A stretch of 64,000 nucleotides of DNA, taken from positions 1 through 64,000 of the forward strand of contig SUVL01000005.1 in NCBI GenBank assembly GCA_015062005.1. The letters run 5' to 3'. Source of the DNA: Akkermansiaceae bacterium (GTDB taxonomy: Bacteria > Verrucomicrobiota > Verrucomicrobiia > Verrucomicrobiales > Akkermansiaceae). The notes below the pieces were generated by a model. That model saw nothing but the letters and a program-made list of their open reading frames with translations. It had not been told where the DNA came from and ran no database searches. Positions 8,351 through 15,795 of the stretch are shown here, piece after piece; the stretch's first letter is position 1; every line of letters begins with the position of its first letter. The position numbers and the translations under genes are program-made.

Positions 8351-9895
8351 TCAGGAGGCCAGGGTGATGGGCTGGTAGCGGTCGGAGTTGAGGACGCTGA
8401 GCATGAAGTGCTCCGGGGTTTTATCGGAGAGAATCTGCTCGAACATGCCGGGCTTGCAGCCGCCGATGAGGGTGGTGCCCTGCGCATCGCGGGTGACGGG
8501 TACGTTGCCGTAGTTGCACCGGGCGGCATTCCAGAAGACGAGGCGGGGCATGGTGTAGCCGGCGGCGGCGTAGCGCTGCGCAATCATCTGACAGGCGGTG
8601 GGGTTGCCCGCGCCCTGCACGCAGTAGTCGAACTGCATATCGGAGATGATGATGATGCACCGGGGCATCTGCTCTGCCGGCAGGTGGGCCTGCACGGCGG
8701 AGCGGAGCACGAGGTCGAACACTGCCTCCAGGTTGGTGTTCATGCCCCAATCCATGCCGAGCATGTACTCCACCTTCTGCTGCAGCGGCCAGGCGGGGTC
8801 CACTTCCACCAAGGAGGGCTCGGCGGAGAAGGTGATGAGCTTATCCTTGAAGATGCCGGTGTTGCGCTCGGCCACGTAGAGGCCCAGGGACATGGCGACA
8901 TCGACTGGACTGGGATTGCCACCAGAGAACATGGAGCCGGAGACATCCACCACGGCCAGCCAGTTGGCACCGGCGGCCTCGCCGAAATAATCCGGCAGGG
9001 AACGCCACATGTTGTCCAGCTGCAGGAGCTCGAGCTCACTGGCGTTCTCACGGCATTTGTTCATGATGTCGTAGGGGTAGAGGGTGCGCACGTTCACCTT
9101 GGGTTCTGCCTCTTCCACCACGTAGTTTTCCACGATGAGCGACTTGTGCAGCGACTCTACATAGGCGCGGTAGCGCTCTCCATCGTTCTTCATGAAAGCC
9201 TTGCGGTATTTCACCCCGGCGTTGGAGGGCACGGCACTGTAGCTGAAGGTGTAGTCCCGGCGGGTAAGGCGGGTCTCCAGCACGTCGATCTGGCGGCGGA
9301 GGGCCACGAGGGTCTGGCGGTACTGCTTCTCGCTGAGATCGAGGGCGCGGTAGAGGCGCCGGGCCAGCGCGCGGGTGGCGGCAGAGGAGGTGTTGCACGA
9401 GGGCATCCACTTGGCCAGCAGGGAGATGGCGGCCTTCCGTCCCTGCTCTGCCAGGGTGGCCTGGTCTGCCTTCAGCTGCTCTGCCACCAGGGAAACGATG
9501 GCGGAGTCCAGCGCGGCAGAGACACCGAAGAGGGCGAAGAGGTCATCCCAGCGACCGTAGTCGGGGATGTGGCGAATGATGCCGCTGCGCAGGAAGAGCT
9601 CCGTGTCCAGCTCCGCCACGGTGCGGATACCGGCGCGGAATACCTCGCGCTCTCCCTGGCCGCCGTTGCCGCGGATATCGCGCAGGTAGAACAGGCAGCG
9701 GAGGGTGCCGAGCTTGTCCTCGCGGTAGGCGGCACGCACAGCCTGGGGCACATCGGCGGGGGTCTTACGCAGGGCGGCTCCGCCCGAGAAAAGGTCCAGC
9801 AGGGCGGAAAGGGTGGAGCGGCAGGCGGACATGCCGTTGGTGGTTGTGGTGGAGTTGTTGCACTCCTTCATGGCATTGAATAACGGATTGGTCAT
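8351..9895 (-). CDS. DUF2828 protein with C-terminal vWA domain, Ro60-like
   Basis: A 514-residue protein of the DUF2828 family. The N-terminal helical part carries the family words LRCLFYLRDIRGNGGQ and IPDYGRWDDLF; the C-terminal vWA domain has a complete metal site, D317-V-S319-G-S321, the GMNT threonine near 387 and IISDMQFD. These match plant DUF2828 proteins (ITFS..PSL, WGMNT, SDMEFD) that I remember. A helical N-terminus plus vWA is also the plan of Ro60/Rsr, which binds Y RNAs. Directly upstream on the same strand are four Y-RNA-like modules, so RNA binding is a strong inference. I chose the ATG at 9895; a TTG at 9937 would add 14 residues without family resemblance. Confidence 0.85.
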   Translation of the reverse strand: MTNPLFNAMKECNNSTTTTNGMSACRSTLSALLDLFSGGAALRKTPADVPQAVRAAYREDKLGTLRCLFYLRDIRGNGGQGEREVFRAGIRTVAELDTELFLRSGIIRHIPDYGRWDDLFALFGVSAALDSAIVSLVAEQLKADQATLAEQGRKAAISLLAKWMPSCNTSSAATRALARRLYRALDLSEKQYRQTLVALRRQIDVLETRLTRRDYTFSYSAVPSNAGVKYRKAFMKNDGERYRAYVESLHKSLIVENYVVEEAEPKVNVRTLYPYDIMNKCRENASELELLQLDNMWRSLPDYFGEAAGANWLAVVDVSGSMFSGGNPSPVDVAMSLGLYVAERNTGIFKDKLITFSAEPSLVEVDPAWPLQQKVEYMLGMDWGMNTNLEAVFDLVLRSAVQAHLPAEQMPRCIIIISDMQFDYCVQGAGNPTACQMIAQRYAAAGYTMPRLVFWNAARCNYGNVPVTRDAQGTTLIGGCKPGMFEQILSDKTPEHFMLSVLNSDRYQPITLAS

Positions 9896-10066
9896 GGTTG
9901 TGTTAACTATTAGGTTGTGTGTGGTGATTACAGGCAAATCCGCTTTCTTCTGGGGTGTGGAGTCAATCCGCCTATCGTGCCGGCGCGGGCGCTGCTTCGC
10001 AGCAGGACCTGTTGGCTGTCAGGGTAGTGCTTACTTGTACTTTTTTCTCAGATGAGAACTATTTGC

Positions 10067-10158
10067 CAAGACACAGGGGGCTTCGCGAGAAGCCCCCACT
10101 TTCATCTGTTTAACAAACAGAGCCTTTTTCAGGGCGTGGTTTGCTGTGTGTGTCTTTG
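10067..10158 (-). ncRNA. Y-RNA-like module D (hairpin type)
   Basis: Read on the minus strand it opens CAAAGACACACACAGCAA and closes TGTGTCTTG, so AAGACACA pairs with TGTGTCTT (8 bp). Inside are CTGTTT-GTT-AAACAG and a 9-bp GC-rich hairpin with arms GGGGGCTTC and GAAGCCCCC. The opening motif is the same as in modules A-C, but there is no tRNA mimic. The GC-rich hairpin could instead act in termination, although no T-run follows it. Confidence 0.5.
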
Positions 10159-10162
10159 TGGT

Positions 10163-10283
10163 CAAGACTCCGGATATGTTTTAACGGCTCTACCGACTGA
10201 GCTACATCAGCCAAGGGGCCGACGATGGGATTCGAACCCACGACAAGTTAATCTACATAATGCGTTTGCTGTAGGAGTCTTTG
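10163..10283 (-). ncRNA. Y-RNA-like module C (permuted tRNA mimic)
   Basis: Minus-strand order: AAGACTCC; TTAAC; variable TTGTC; T-arm GTGGG-TTCGAAT-CCCAT; acceptor arm CGTCGGC; loop CCCTTG; acceptor arm GCTGATG; TA; D-arm GCTC-AGTCGGTA-GAGC; GTTAA; GGAGTCTT. All cloverleaf stems pair: acceptor 7 bp with two G-U pairs, anticodon-position stem GTTAA/TTAAC 5 bp, T and D arms complete. The ends leave through the anticodon position into an 8-bp outer stem, and the acceptor is a closed hairpin, so it cannot be aminoacylated. That is the design of bacterial Y RNAs such as Salmonella YrlA. The pairing is seen; the Y RNA identity is inferred. Confidence 0.82.
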
Positions 10284-10357
10284 AGAGGGGTGAGCCACCC
10301 TGCCGCTTTCGCGGCCCGGGTGGGGTTAAGGGTTGGCGGGGATGGCGCAGACGAAAT
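10284..10357 (-). other. Linker between modules B and C with a GAAA-loop hairpin
   Basis: On the minus strand CCACCC and GGGTGG enclose CCGC-GAAA-GCGG, a GNRA-capped stem-loop ending just before module C. It may be a processing or stability element of the polycistronic RNA. Confidence 0.45.
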
Positions 10358-10456
10358 CAAGACACCTTTGTGCCGCACTTATGTACCTGTCGTACGTGCA
10401 TATGGCACAAACTCTTTTGGGGGGTTAACCAGTGCAGTTGCTGGATGTGTCTTTTG
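10358..10456 (-). ncRNA. Y-RNA-like module B (long-hairpin type)
   Basis: Opens AAAAGACACATCCAGCAA and closes GGTGTCTTG on the minus strand, giving a 7-bp outer stem AAGACAC/GTGTCTT. Inside, TTTGTGCC pairs with GGCACAAA, continued by GCAC/GTGC and GTAC/GTAC, forming a long stem. There is no T- or D-arm. The shared opening motif is the reason for grouping it with A, C and D. Confidence 0.5.
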
Positions 10457-10473
10457 TTCGCCCACGGTGGGGA

Positions 10474-10570
10474 CAAGACTCCGTTTTTTTTGCTGCTCTA
10501 CCATTGAGCTACTCAGGTTGAGTGAGGATTTGAACCCCAAACACGCATCGTATTGCTGTACGAGTCTTTG
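10474..10570 (-). ncRNA. Y-RNA-like module A (permuted tRNA mimic)
   Basis: Minus-strand order: CAAAGACTCGTACAGCAA; T-arm TGGGG-TTCAAAT-CCTCA; short acceptor-like hairpin CTCA-ACC-TGAG; TA; D-arm GCTC-AATGGTA-GAGC; A-rich run; CGGAGTCTTG. AAGACTC pairs with GAGTCTT in the outer stem. T-loop and D-loop sequences are those of real tRNAs, but T precedes D and the acceptor is only a 4-bp closed hairpin. It is the first module after the promoter. A tRNA scanner would miss or misread it because the order is permuted. Confidence 0.8.
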
Positions 10571-10738
10571 GAAATCTTCATCGACCGGGCAGCCCGGCAC
10601 ACGCGGCATCATCCCCTGGCAAGGGACACGCATGCAGACAGCTGATCACAAAGACGGCATCGTTCAACGAAAGTTGTGGGTAGTAGTCGGGGAACCTTCC
10701 TCAATGCATCACGGCCTCAATCAAACGAATGCAGGGCG

Positions 10739-10766
10739 AATTTAGCACACCCCGGACCATTGTCAA
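10739..10766 (-). promoter_or_regulatory. Promoter of the Y-RNA-like array
   Basis: On the minus strand a perfect TTGACA (10766-10761) and TAAATT (10744-10739) are 16 bases apart. It predicts a transcript start near 10731, about 160 bases before module A, reading through modules A-D toward the DUF2828 gene. The 160-base leader contains no open frame I recognise. Confidence 0.7.
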
Positions 10767-10828
10767 GCATTTTTTCTCATTTTGTGTAAAAAAAAATCAC
10801 ACATGTCCCAAAGTTTGAGTACTAATCT

Positions 10829-10930
10829 CGATAAATTGATGTTTGTCGTTGTCGGGGCACGGGACTTCAGTCCCGAAATAACGGTGCTTCCAATCGGGAC
10901 TGAAGTCCCGTGCTCCGACAGAGTTCCCCC
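10829..10930. repeat. Dispersed palindromic element, copy 1
   Basis: Starts CGATAAATTGATG. Two long arms, GCACGGGACTTCAGTCCCGA and its complement, flank a loop with AATAACGGTGCTTCCAA, with GTCGG/CCGAC outside. Near-identical copies lie at 31971 and 46104. It separates the Y-RNA promoter from the purC region. The stretch from 10931 to 11127 has further inverted GGCTCATT/GAGCCG pieces and no gene. Confidence 0.9.
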
Positions 10931-11127
10931 TTTGGCGAAATAAATTAGTTCCCAAATAGAAAATTGCGAAGGAATCATGTCGAAGTCCCGGGTCCCAAAA
11001 AACGACGAGCACCTGTTTTCGGCTCATTTCACCCTTATTTACGGCTCATTCCAGCACCCAGATGAGCCGATTTCAAGCGCATTTTGAGCCGAAAGGGCGT
11101 TTTAAGGCTCCGGTGGTTAGTTCAGGC

Positions 11128-11155
11128 TTGACAATGGGGGTCAGGTAGGTATACT
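11128..11155 (+). promoter_or_regulatory. Promoter of purC
   Basis: TTGACA (11128-11133) and TATACT (11150-11155) are 16 bases apart, giving a 5' leader of about 30 bases before purC. Confidence 0.75.
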
Positions 11156-11192
11156 TCCCGCGGGGAGAAGCACAAGCCCCCGTCAAAAAATC

Positions 11193-11897
11193 ATGGAACC
11201 TATTTACGAAGGCAAAGCCAAGAGACTGTTCACTACGGAAGATCCGAATGTTCTGCGTATGGAGTATAAGGACTCCGCCACCGCTTTCAATGGCGTGAAG
11301 AAGGAGGACTTCGAGAACAAGGGCCGTTTTAACAAGGCTATCACCCTCATCATCTACCGCATGCTTGAGGAGAAGGGTGTGCAGACGCACCTGGTGGATG
11401 ACGTGGACGACATCAACCTGCTGGTGAAGAAGGTTTCCATTATGCCGCTGGAGGTCATCGTGCGCAACGTGGCCGCCGGTTCGTTCTCCAAGCGCATGGG
11501 CGTGGCCGAGGGCACGGAGTTCAAGAAGCCCATCGTGGAGTTTTCCTACAAGGACGACGCGCTGAATGACCCCTTCATCAACGATGACTACGCCCGCGAG
11601 ATGGGCGCCGCCACCGAGGAAGAGTGCGCTTCCATCAAGCAGATGGCCCTGCTCATCAACGAGACGCTCAAGGAGTTCTTCATGACCGCCAACCTGCGCC
11701 TCATCGACTTCAAGATTGAGTTTGGCCGCCTGGCCAGCGACCCGAGCCAGATTGTGCTGGCCGACGAGATTTCCCCGGATACCTGCCGCCTGTGGGATGT
11801 GGCCACGGGCAAGAAGATGGACAAGGACCGCTTCCGCCAGGGGCTGGGTGGTTTCATGGAGGCCTACGCCGACGTGCTGGACCGCCTGCAGAAGTAA
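11193..11897 (+). CDS. purC: Phosphoribosylaminoimidazole-succinocarboxamide synthase
   Basis: PurC (SAICAR synthetase) joins aspartate to CAIR with ATP in cytosolic purine synthesis. The 234-residue product starts MEPIYEGKAKRLF, the usual opening with the GKAK nucleotide loop, and carries VRNVAAGSFSKR, LRLIDFKIEFG and LADEISPDTCRLWD, all family signatures. Length is standard for the bacterial single-domain form. It heads a purine cluster with the PurS-like gene, purL and purQ, but a terminator-like hairpin follows it, so downstream genes may be only partly co-transcribed. Confidence 0.97.
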   Translation: MEPIYEGKAKRLFTTEDPNVLRMEYKDSATAFNGVKKEDFENKGRFNKAITLIIYRMLEEKGVQTHLVDDVDDINLLVKKVSIMPLEVIVRNVAAGSFSKRMGVAEGTEFKKPIVEFSYKDDALNDPFINDDYAREMGAATEEECASIKQMALLINETLKEFFMTANLRLIDFKIEFGRLASDPSQIVLADEISPDTCRLWDVATGKKMDKDRFRQGLGGFMEAYADVLDRLQK

Positions 11898-11911
11898 AGC
11901 TTACCCCCCAT

Positions 11912-11946
11912 GCCACCGGCGGACACGAGCCACCGGTGGCTTTTTT
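11912..11946 (+). terminator. Terminator or attenuator after purC
   Basis: Stem GCCACCGG...CCGGTGGC followed directly by TTTTTT. Confidence 0.7.
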
Positions 11947-11984
11947 CCTTACCCGCGCGCCCGCGCAAAACACAACATAACATT

Positions 11985-12434
11985 ATGGCAACACTGACGT
12001 TTGAAGTATTCAGCCGATTCCAGTCGGCCACGGACGCCAACAAGCTGCTCTACACGCCGATTGCAGACCAGCTTACATACAACCACACCCGCCTGTACAC
12101 CATCGAGTGCGAGGGCGACACCGAGGCCGCCGCAGCCTACATGCGCAGCGTGCTGGTGGATTCCATCTCGCAGAAGGTGCAGGAGGACGGCACCCCTGCC
12201 CTGAGCGGCGAGCTGTTCAGCATTTCCTACGGCATCAAGAAGGGTGCGCTGGATCTGGAGAAGGAAGCCATCCTCACCAACTATCGCGGTCGCAAGGGGC
12301 TGCCCTTCGACATCACCGCCCTGACCATCACGCAGAAGATTTATGTCTTCGGCCAGGGGGATGCCGCCGCCCTGTCGGCACGTTTCTGCAAGGACGTGTG
12401 CAACCCCGCCATCCATACCTGGAAAATCAACTAA
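11985..12434 (+). CDS. PurS-like protein, candidate FGAM synthase subunit
   Basis: A 149-residue product between purC and purL. PurS is the small bridging subunit of the three-part FGAM synthase, usually about 80 residues. Here YTIECEGDTEAAAAYMRSVL followed by VDSISQKV resembles the PurS pattern of strand, helix, then LLxDPVxQ. The second half, with ITALTITQKIYVFGQ, could be a second PurS-like lobe. The neighbouring PurL is the small type that needs PurS, and no other PurS is visible. The ATG at 11985 was chosen because the in-frame extension upstream lies over the terminator. Function is inferred from position and weak similarity. Confidence 0.6.
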   Translation: MATLTFEVFSRFQSATDANKLLYTPIADQLTYNHTRLYTIECEGDTEAAAAYMRSVLVDSISQKVQEDGTPALSGELFSISYGIKKGALDLEKEAILTNYRGRKGLPFDITALTITQKIYVFGQGDAAALSARFCKDVCNPAIHTWKIN

Positions 12435-12515
12435 AAGTACGAAATACGAATTACGAAGTACGAATTAAAAAATTCAATCGTCATTTGTCAATCGTCAATA
12501 GTCAATTCAAAAATT
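12435..12515. repeat. AT-rich spacer with short TACGAA repeats
   Basis: Repeats of TACGAA and TCAAT before purL. Related TTCGTAATTC-type text lies before purQ (14940-14975), in the other orientation. No promoter boxes were recognised. Confidence 0.5.
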
Positions 12516-14909
12516 ATGGCAACATATCGTACCATTCCTGTTCGTAATCTGAGCGAGGCCGAGCTGACGGAGCTGAGCCAGAACATGAAACTTTCCCTTT
12601 CCACCGAGGATATGCTGGTGGTGCAGCAGATTTTCTGCGAGATTGACCGCGACCCCACGGATGTGGAGCTTGAGGTGATTGCCCAGACCTGGTCTGAGCA
12701 CTGCAAGCACCGCATTTTCGCCGCCACCGTGCAGCACACGGTGGATGGCCAGACGGAGGAAATCAAGAGCATGTACAAGACCTTCATCCAGCGCCCGACC
12801 AAGGAAATCATGGCGCAGAAGCCCGGTTTTGTGCTGAGCTGCTTCGTGGACAACGCCGGCTTCATCAAGCTGGACGACAAGCTTTCCGTGTGCCTGAAGG
12901 CCGAGACGCACAACCACCCCTCCGCCATCGAGCCCTACGCCGGTGCTAACACGGGCCTGGGCGGCGTGATTCGCGATATTCTGGGTGCCGGCAAGGGCGC
13001 CAAGCCCATCGCCAACCTGGATGTGTTCTGCTTCGGCGCCCCGGACACCCCGCAGGAAATGGTGGAAGGCCACAACATCATCCACCCGCTGGGCATCATG
13101 CGCGGCGTGGTGCATGGCGTGCGCGACTACGGCAACCGCATGGGTATTCCCACCACGAGCGGCGCCATCCAGTTTGACCCCACCTACATCTACAACCCGC
13201 TCGTATTCTGCGGCACCGCCGGCGTGATTCCGCAGGAGGACATCGCCAAGGAAATGAAGCCCGGCCTGGCCGTGGTGGTCATCGGCGGCCGCACCGGCAA
13301 GGACGGCCTGCACGGCGCCACCTTCTCCTCCGCCGCCATGGGCGAAGCCTCTGCCGAGGAAGACCAGCAGGCCGTGCAGATCGGCAACCCCATCGAGGAA
13401 AAGAAGACGCTGGACGTGATTCTGGAGGCCCGCGAGCGCGGCCTCATCGAGTTCGTGACGGACTGCGGCGCCGGTGGTTTCTCCTCCGCCGCGGGTGAAA
13501 TGCTTTCCGAGACCGGCGGCAACCTGTACCTGGAGCGCGCCCCGCTCAAGGAGACCAACATGCTTTCCTGGCAGATTTTCCTTTCCGAATCCCAGGAGCG
13601 CATGGTGCTGGCCGTGAAGCCGGAGAACCTGGACGAGCTGCAGAAACTGGCCGATACCTTCCAGACGGAAATGACCGTGCTGGGCGAATCGAACGACAGC
13701 GGCGTGCTGCGCGTGTGGCACAACGGCGAATGTGTGGTGGAGATGGATAACTCCAAGCTGCACGATGCCCCCACCAAGCACCTCACCTCCGTGTTCAGCA
13801 AGGGCGAGGCCAGAACCGGCCTGGCGCTGGATGACAGCAACCTGAGCGGCGACCTCAAGCAGCTCTTCGGCGATTTCGCCATCGTTTCCCGCGAGCCCAT
13901 CATCCGCGAGTACGACCACGAGGTGCAGGGCAACACGGTGCTCAAGCCCCTGGCCGGCGCCAGCGCCGATGCCCCGCAGGATGCCTCCGTCATCGATATC
14001 GACGGCTCCGACAAGCTCATGTCCCTGGCCCTGGCCATTCTGCCGGAGTGGGGCAAGACCGACCCCTTCGCCATGGGTACCGGCACGGTGGATGAAACCG
14101 TGCGCCAGCTGGTGCTGGCCGGCACCAACCCGGACAAGATTGCCCTGCTGGATAACTTCTGCATGGGCAACCCCGAGGAACCCACCGAGCTGGGCCGCAT
14201 CGTGGAATGCGCCAAGGGTATCCGCGAGGCCGCCCTGGCCTACGGCGCTCCCTACGTTTCCGGTAAGGACAGCTTCTACAACTACTTCGAGACCGAAGAA
14301 GGCCCGGTGAACATCCCCGTGACCTTCCTCTGCTCCGGTTTCGGTGTGGTGGAGGACGCCTCCCACGTGCGCGGTGCTTCCCTGCGCCGCAGCAACAGCG
14401 CCATCTTCATGGTGGGCAACACCGAGGACGAAATGGGTGCCTCCGTCTATGCCCGCGTGAAGGGAATCTCCGGCGCCAAGGTGCCGCAGACCGACTGCGC
14501 GAAGAACTACGAGCTCTACAAGGCCTACTACGAGAAGGCCCTCACCCAGGGGCTGGTGCTCTCCGCCCACGACCTCTCAGAGGGTGGTCTCGCCGTAGCC
14601 GCAGCAGAGATGGCCTTCTCCGGCATCGGCGGCATGCAGATTGACCTGGATGCCCTGCCCACCACGGGCGGCTGGCAGAACAACGCCGTGCCCTGCTTCT
14701 CCGAAAGCACCGGCCGCTTCCTCGTGGAGGTGGATGAGGACATGGCCACTGAGTTCCAGGCTGCCATGGCCGGCTTCCCCTGCGCCCGCATCGGCTCCGC
14801 CACCACCGATGGTCAGCTCACCATCACCGCCAAGGGCAGCACCGTGCTGCAGGCGGAGATTGCCGAGCTGAAGAACATCTGGAAGAATGGTTTGACTCCC
14901 TTCTATTGA
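12516..14909 (+). CDS. purL: Phosphoribosylformylglycinamidine synthase, PurL subunit
   Basis: PurL converts FGAR to FGAM with ATP and ammonia delivered by PurQ. The 797-residue chain is the small form without a fused glutaminase. Motifs seen: TWSEHCKHRIF near the start, KAETHNHPSAIEPYAGANTG for ATP and substrate binding, GGRTGKDGLHGATFSS, and DCGAGGFSSA. It lies between the PurS-like gene and purQ, consistent with a three-part enzyme. It is somewhat longer than the Bacillus protein (about 740 residues). Confidence 0.95.
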   Translation: MATYRTIPVRNLSEAELTELSQNMKLSLSTEDMLVVQQIFCEIDRDPTDVELEVIAQTWSEHCKHRIFAATVQHTVDGQTEEIKSMYKTFIQRPTKEIMAQKPGFVLSCFVDNAGFIKLDDKLSVCLKAETHNHPSAIEPYAGANTGLGGVIRDILGAGKGAKPIANLDVFCFGAPDTPQEMVEGHNIIHPLGIMRGVVHGVRDYGNRMGIPTTSGAIQFDPTYIYNPLVFCGTAGVIPQEDIAKEMKPGLAVVVIGGRTGKDGLHGATFSSAAMGEASAEEDQQAVQIGNPIEEKKTLDVILEARERGLIEFVTDCGAGGFSSAAGEMLSETGGNLYLERAPLKETNMLSWQIFLSESQERMVLAVKPENLDELQKLADTFQTEMTVLGESNDSGVLRVWHNGECVVEMDNSKLHDAPTKHLTSVFSKGEARTGLALDDSNLSGDLKQLFGDFAIVSREPIIREYDHEVQGNTVLKPLAGASADAPQDASVIDIDGSDKLMSLALAILPEWGKTDPFAMGTGTVDETVRQLVLAGTNPDKIALLDNFCMGNPEEPTELGRIVECAKGIREAALAYGAPYVSGKDSFYNYFETEEGPVNIPVTFLCSGFGVVEDASHVRGASLRRSNSAIFMVGNTEDEMGASVYARVKGISGAKVPQTDCAKNYELYKAYYEKALTQGLVLSAHDLSEGGLAVAAAEMAFSGIGGMQIDLDALPTTGGWQNNAVPCFSESTGRFLVEVDEDMATEFQAAMAGFPCARIGSATTDGQLTITAKGSTVLQAEIAELKNIWKNGLTPFY

Positions 14910-14979
14910 TAGTTAATAGTGAATAAGGAATAGTTACATAACTACTTCGTAATTCGTAATTCTTAATTCGTACTTCAAT

Positions 14980-15687
14980 ATGCCTCACGCATTACTTCTC
15001 AAATACCCCGGCACCAACTGCGACGTGGAAACCGCCCGCGCGCTGAACGCCGCCGGCTTCTCCACCCAGGTGCAGCCCATCGCCACCGCCACCCCGGCCC
15101 ACGTGGCCAAGGCCCAGCTCGTCGTATTCTCCGGCGGCTTCTCCTACGGTGACTACGTGATGAGCGGCCGCCTGGCCCAGCTGGAAACCGAGCGTTTCCT
15201 GGGCGATGCCCTGCAGAAGCACCACGCCAATGGCGGCTTCCTCTTCGGCATCTGCAACGGCTTCCAGATTCTCACGAAGCTGGGCATCCTGCCCAAGGCC
15301 TCCCTTATCTGGAACAAGAGCGAGCGCTTCGAATGCATGTGGGACAAGCTGGTGAAGGTGGCCCCGAACTGCCCCTACACCACCTACCTGCCCGAGAATT
15401 TCGAGCTCCCCTCTGCCCACGCTGAAGGCCGCCTCGTCTGCGAACCCGGCGATGCCCAGAAATACCTCGACTCCGGCTGCGTCGCCCTCCAGTACGCCGA
15501 TAACCACAACGGCTCCGAGCTCCGCATCGCCGGCCTCATGGACCCCACCGGCCGCGCCATGGGTCTCATGCCCCACCCGGAGCGCTTCCTGAAGCCCCGC
15601 CACCACTACGACCCCGATTGGTCCGGTGACCCCGACTGGGGCTGGGGCTACTACTTCTTCAAGGGCGCTTATGATGCCTTGAAGTAA
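14980..15687 (+). CDS. purQ: Phosphoribosylformylglycinamidine synthase, glutaminase subunit PurQ
   Basis: PurQ is a class I glutamine amidotransferase that frees ammonia for PurL. The 235-residue protein starts LLLKYPGTNCDVET, has the nucleophile C92 in FGICNGFQ and the His/Glu pair in LMPHPERF near the C-terminus. VFSGGFSYGDYV is the family oxyanion region. It follows purL by 70 bases of AT-rich sequence and ends the purine cluster at a strong terminator. Confidence 0.96.
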   Translation: MPHALLLKYPGTNCDVETARALNAAGFSTQVQPIATATPAHVAKAQLVVFSGGFSYGDYVMSGRLAQLETERFLGDALQKHHANGGFLFGICNGFQILTKLGILPKASLIWNKSERFECMWDKLVKVAPNCPYTTYLPENFELPSAHAEGRLVCEPGDAQKYLDSGCVALQYADNHNGSELRIAGLMDPTGRAMGLMPHPERFLKPRHHYDPDWSGDPDWGWGYYFFKGAYDALK

Positions 15688-15712
15688 CTAGCTATCAGAG
15701 CTTTTTTCACGC

Positions 15713-15750
15713 ATCCGCCGCGATTCCGATGAGCCGCGGCGGATTTTTTT
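15713..15750 (+). terminator. Terminator after purQ
   Basis: Stem ATCCGCCGCG/CGCGGCGGAT followed by a run of seven T. Confidence 0.85.
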
Positions 15751-15795
15751 CTTATCCTTGACAAGGACAGGGCAGCATAATACTATGTAAGCGAC

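Noticed and set aside
8336..9883. Plus-strand frame opposite the DUF2828 gene
   Set aside because: No family motifs, whereas the minus strand has the full DUF2828 and vWA signatures.
10163..10570. Ordinary tRNA genes on the minus strand
   Set aside because: T-arm precedes D-arm and the acceptor strands are joined by a 3-6 base loop, so no chargeable tRNA can form.
10067..10570. Permuted group I intron-exon unit or two-piece tmRNA
   Set aside because: No group I core motifs were found, and the D-arm is a full canonical one, which tmRNA lacks; no tag reading frame was seen. The shared outer stem in four modules fits Y RNAs better.
12507..14570. Long minus-strand frame opposite purL
   Set aside because: Shadow frame; purL on the other strand is complete with all motifs.
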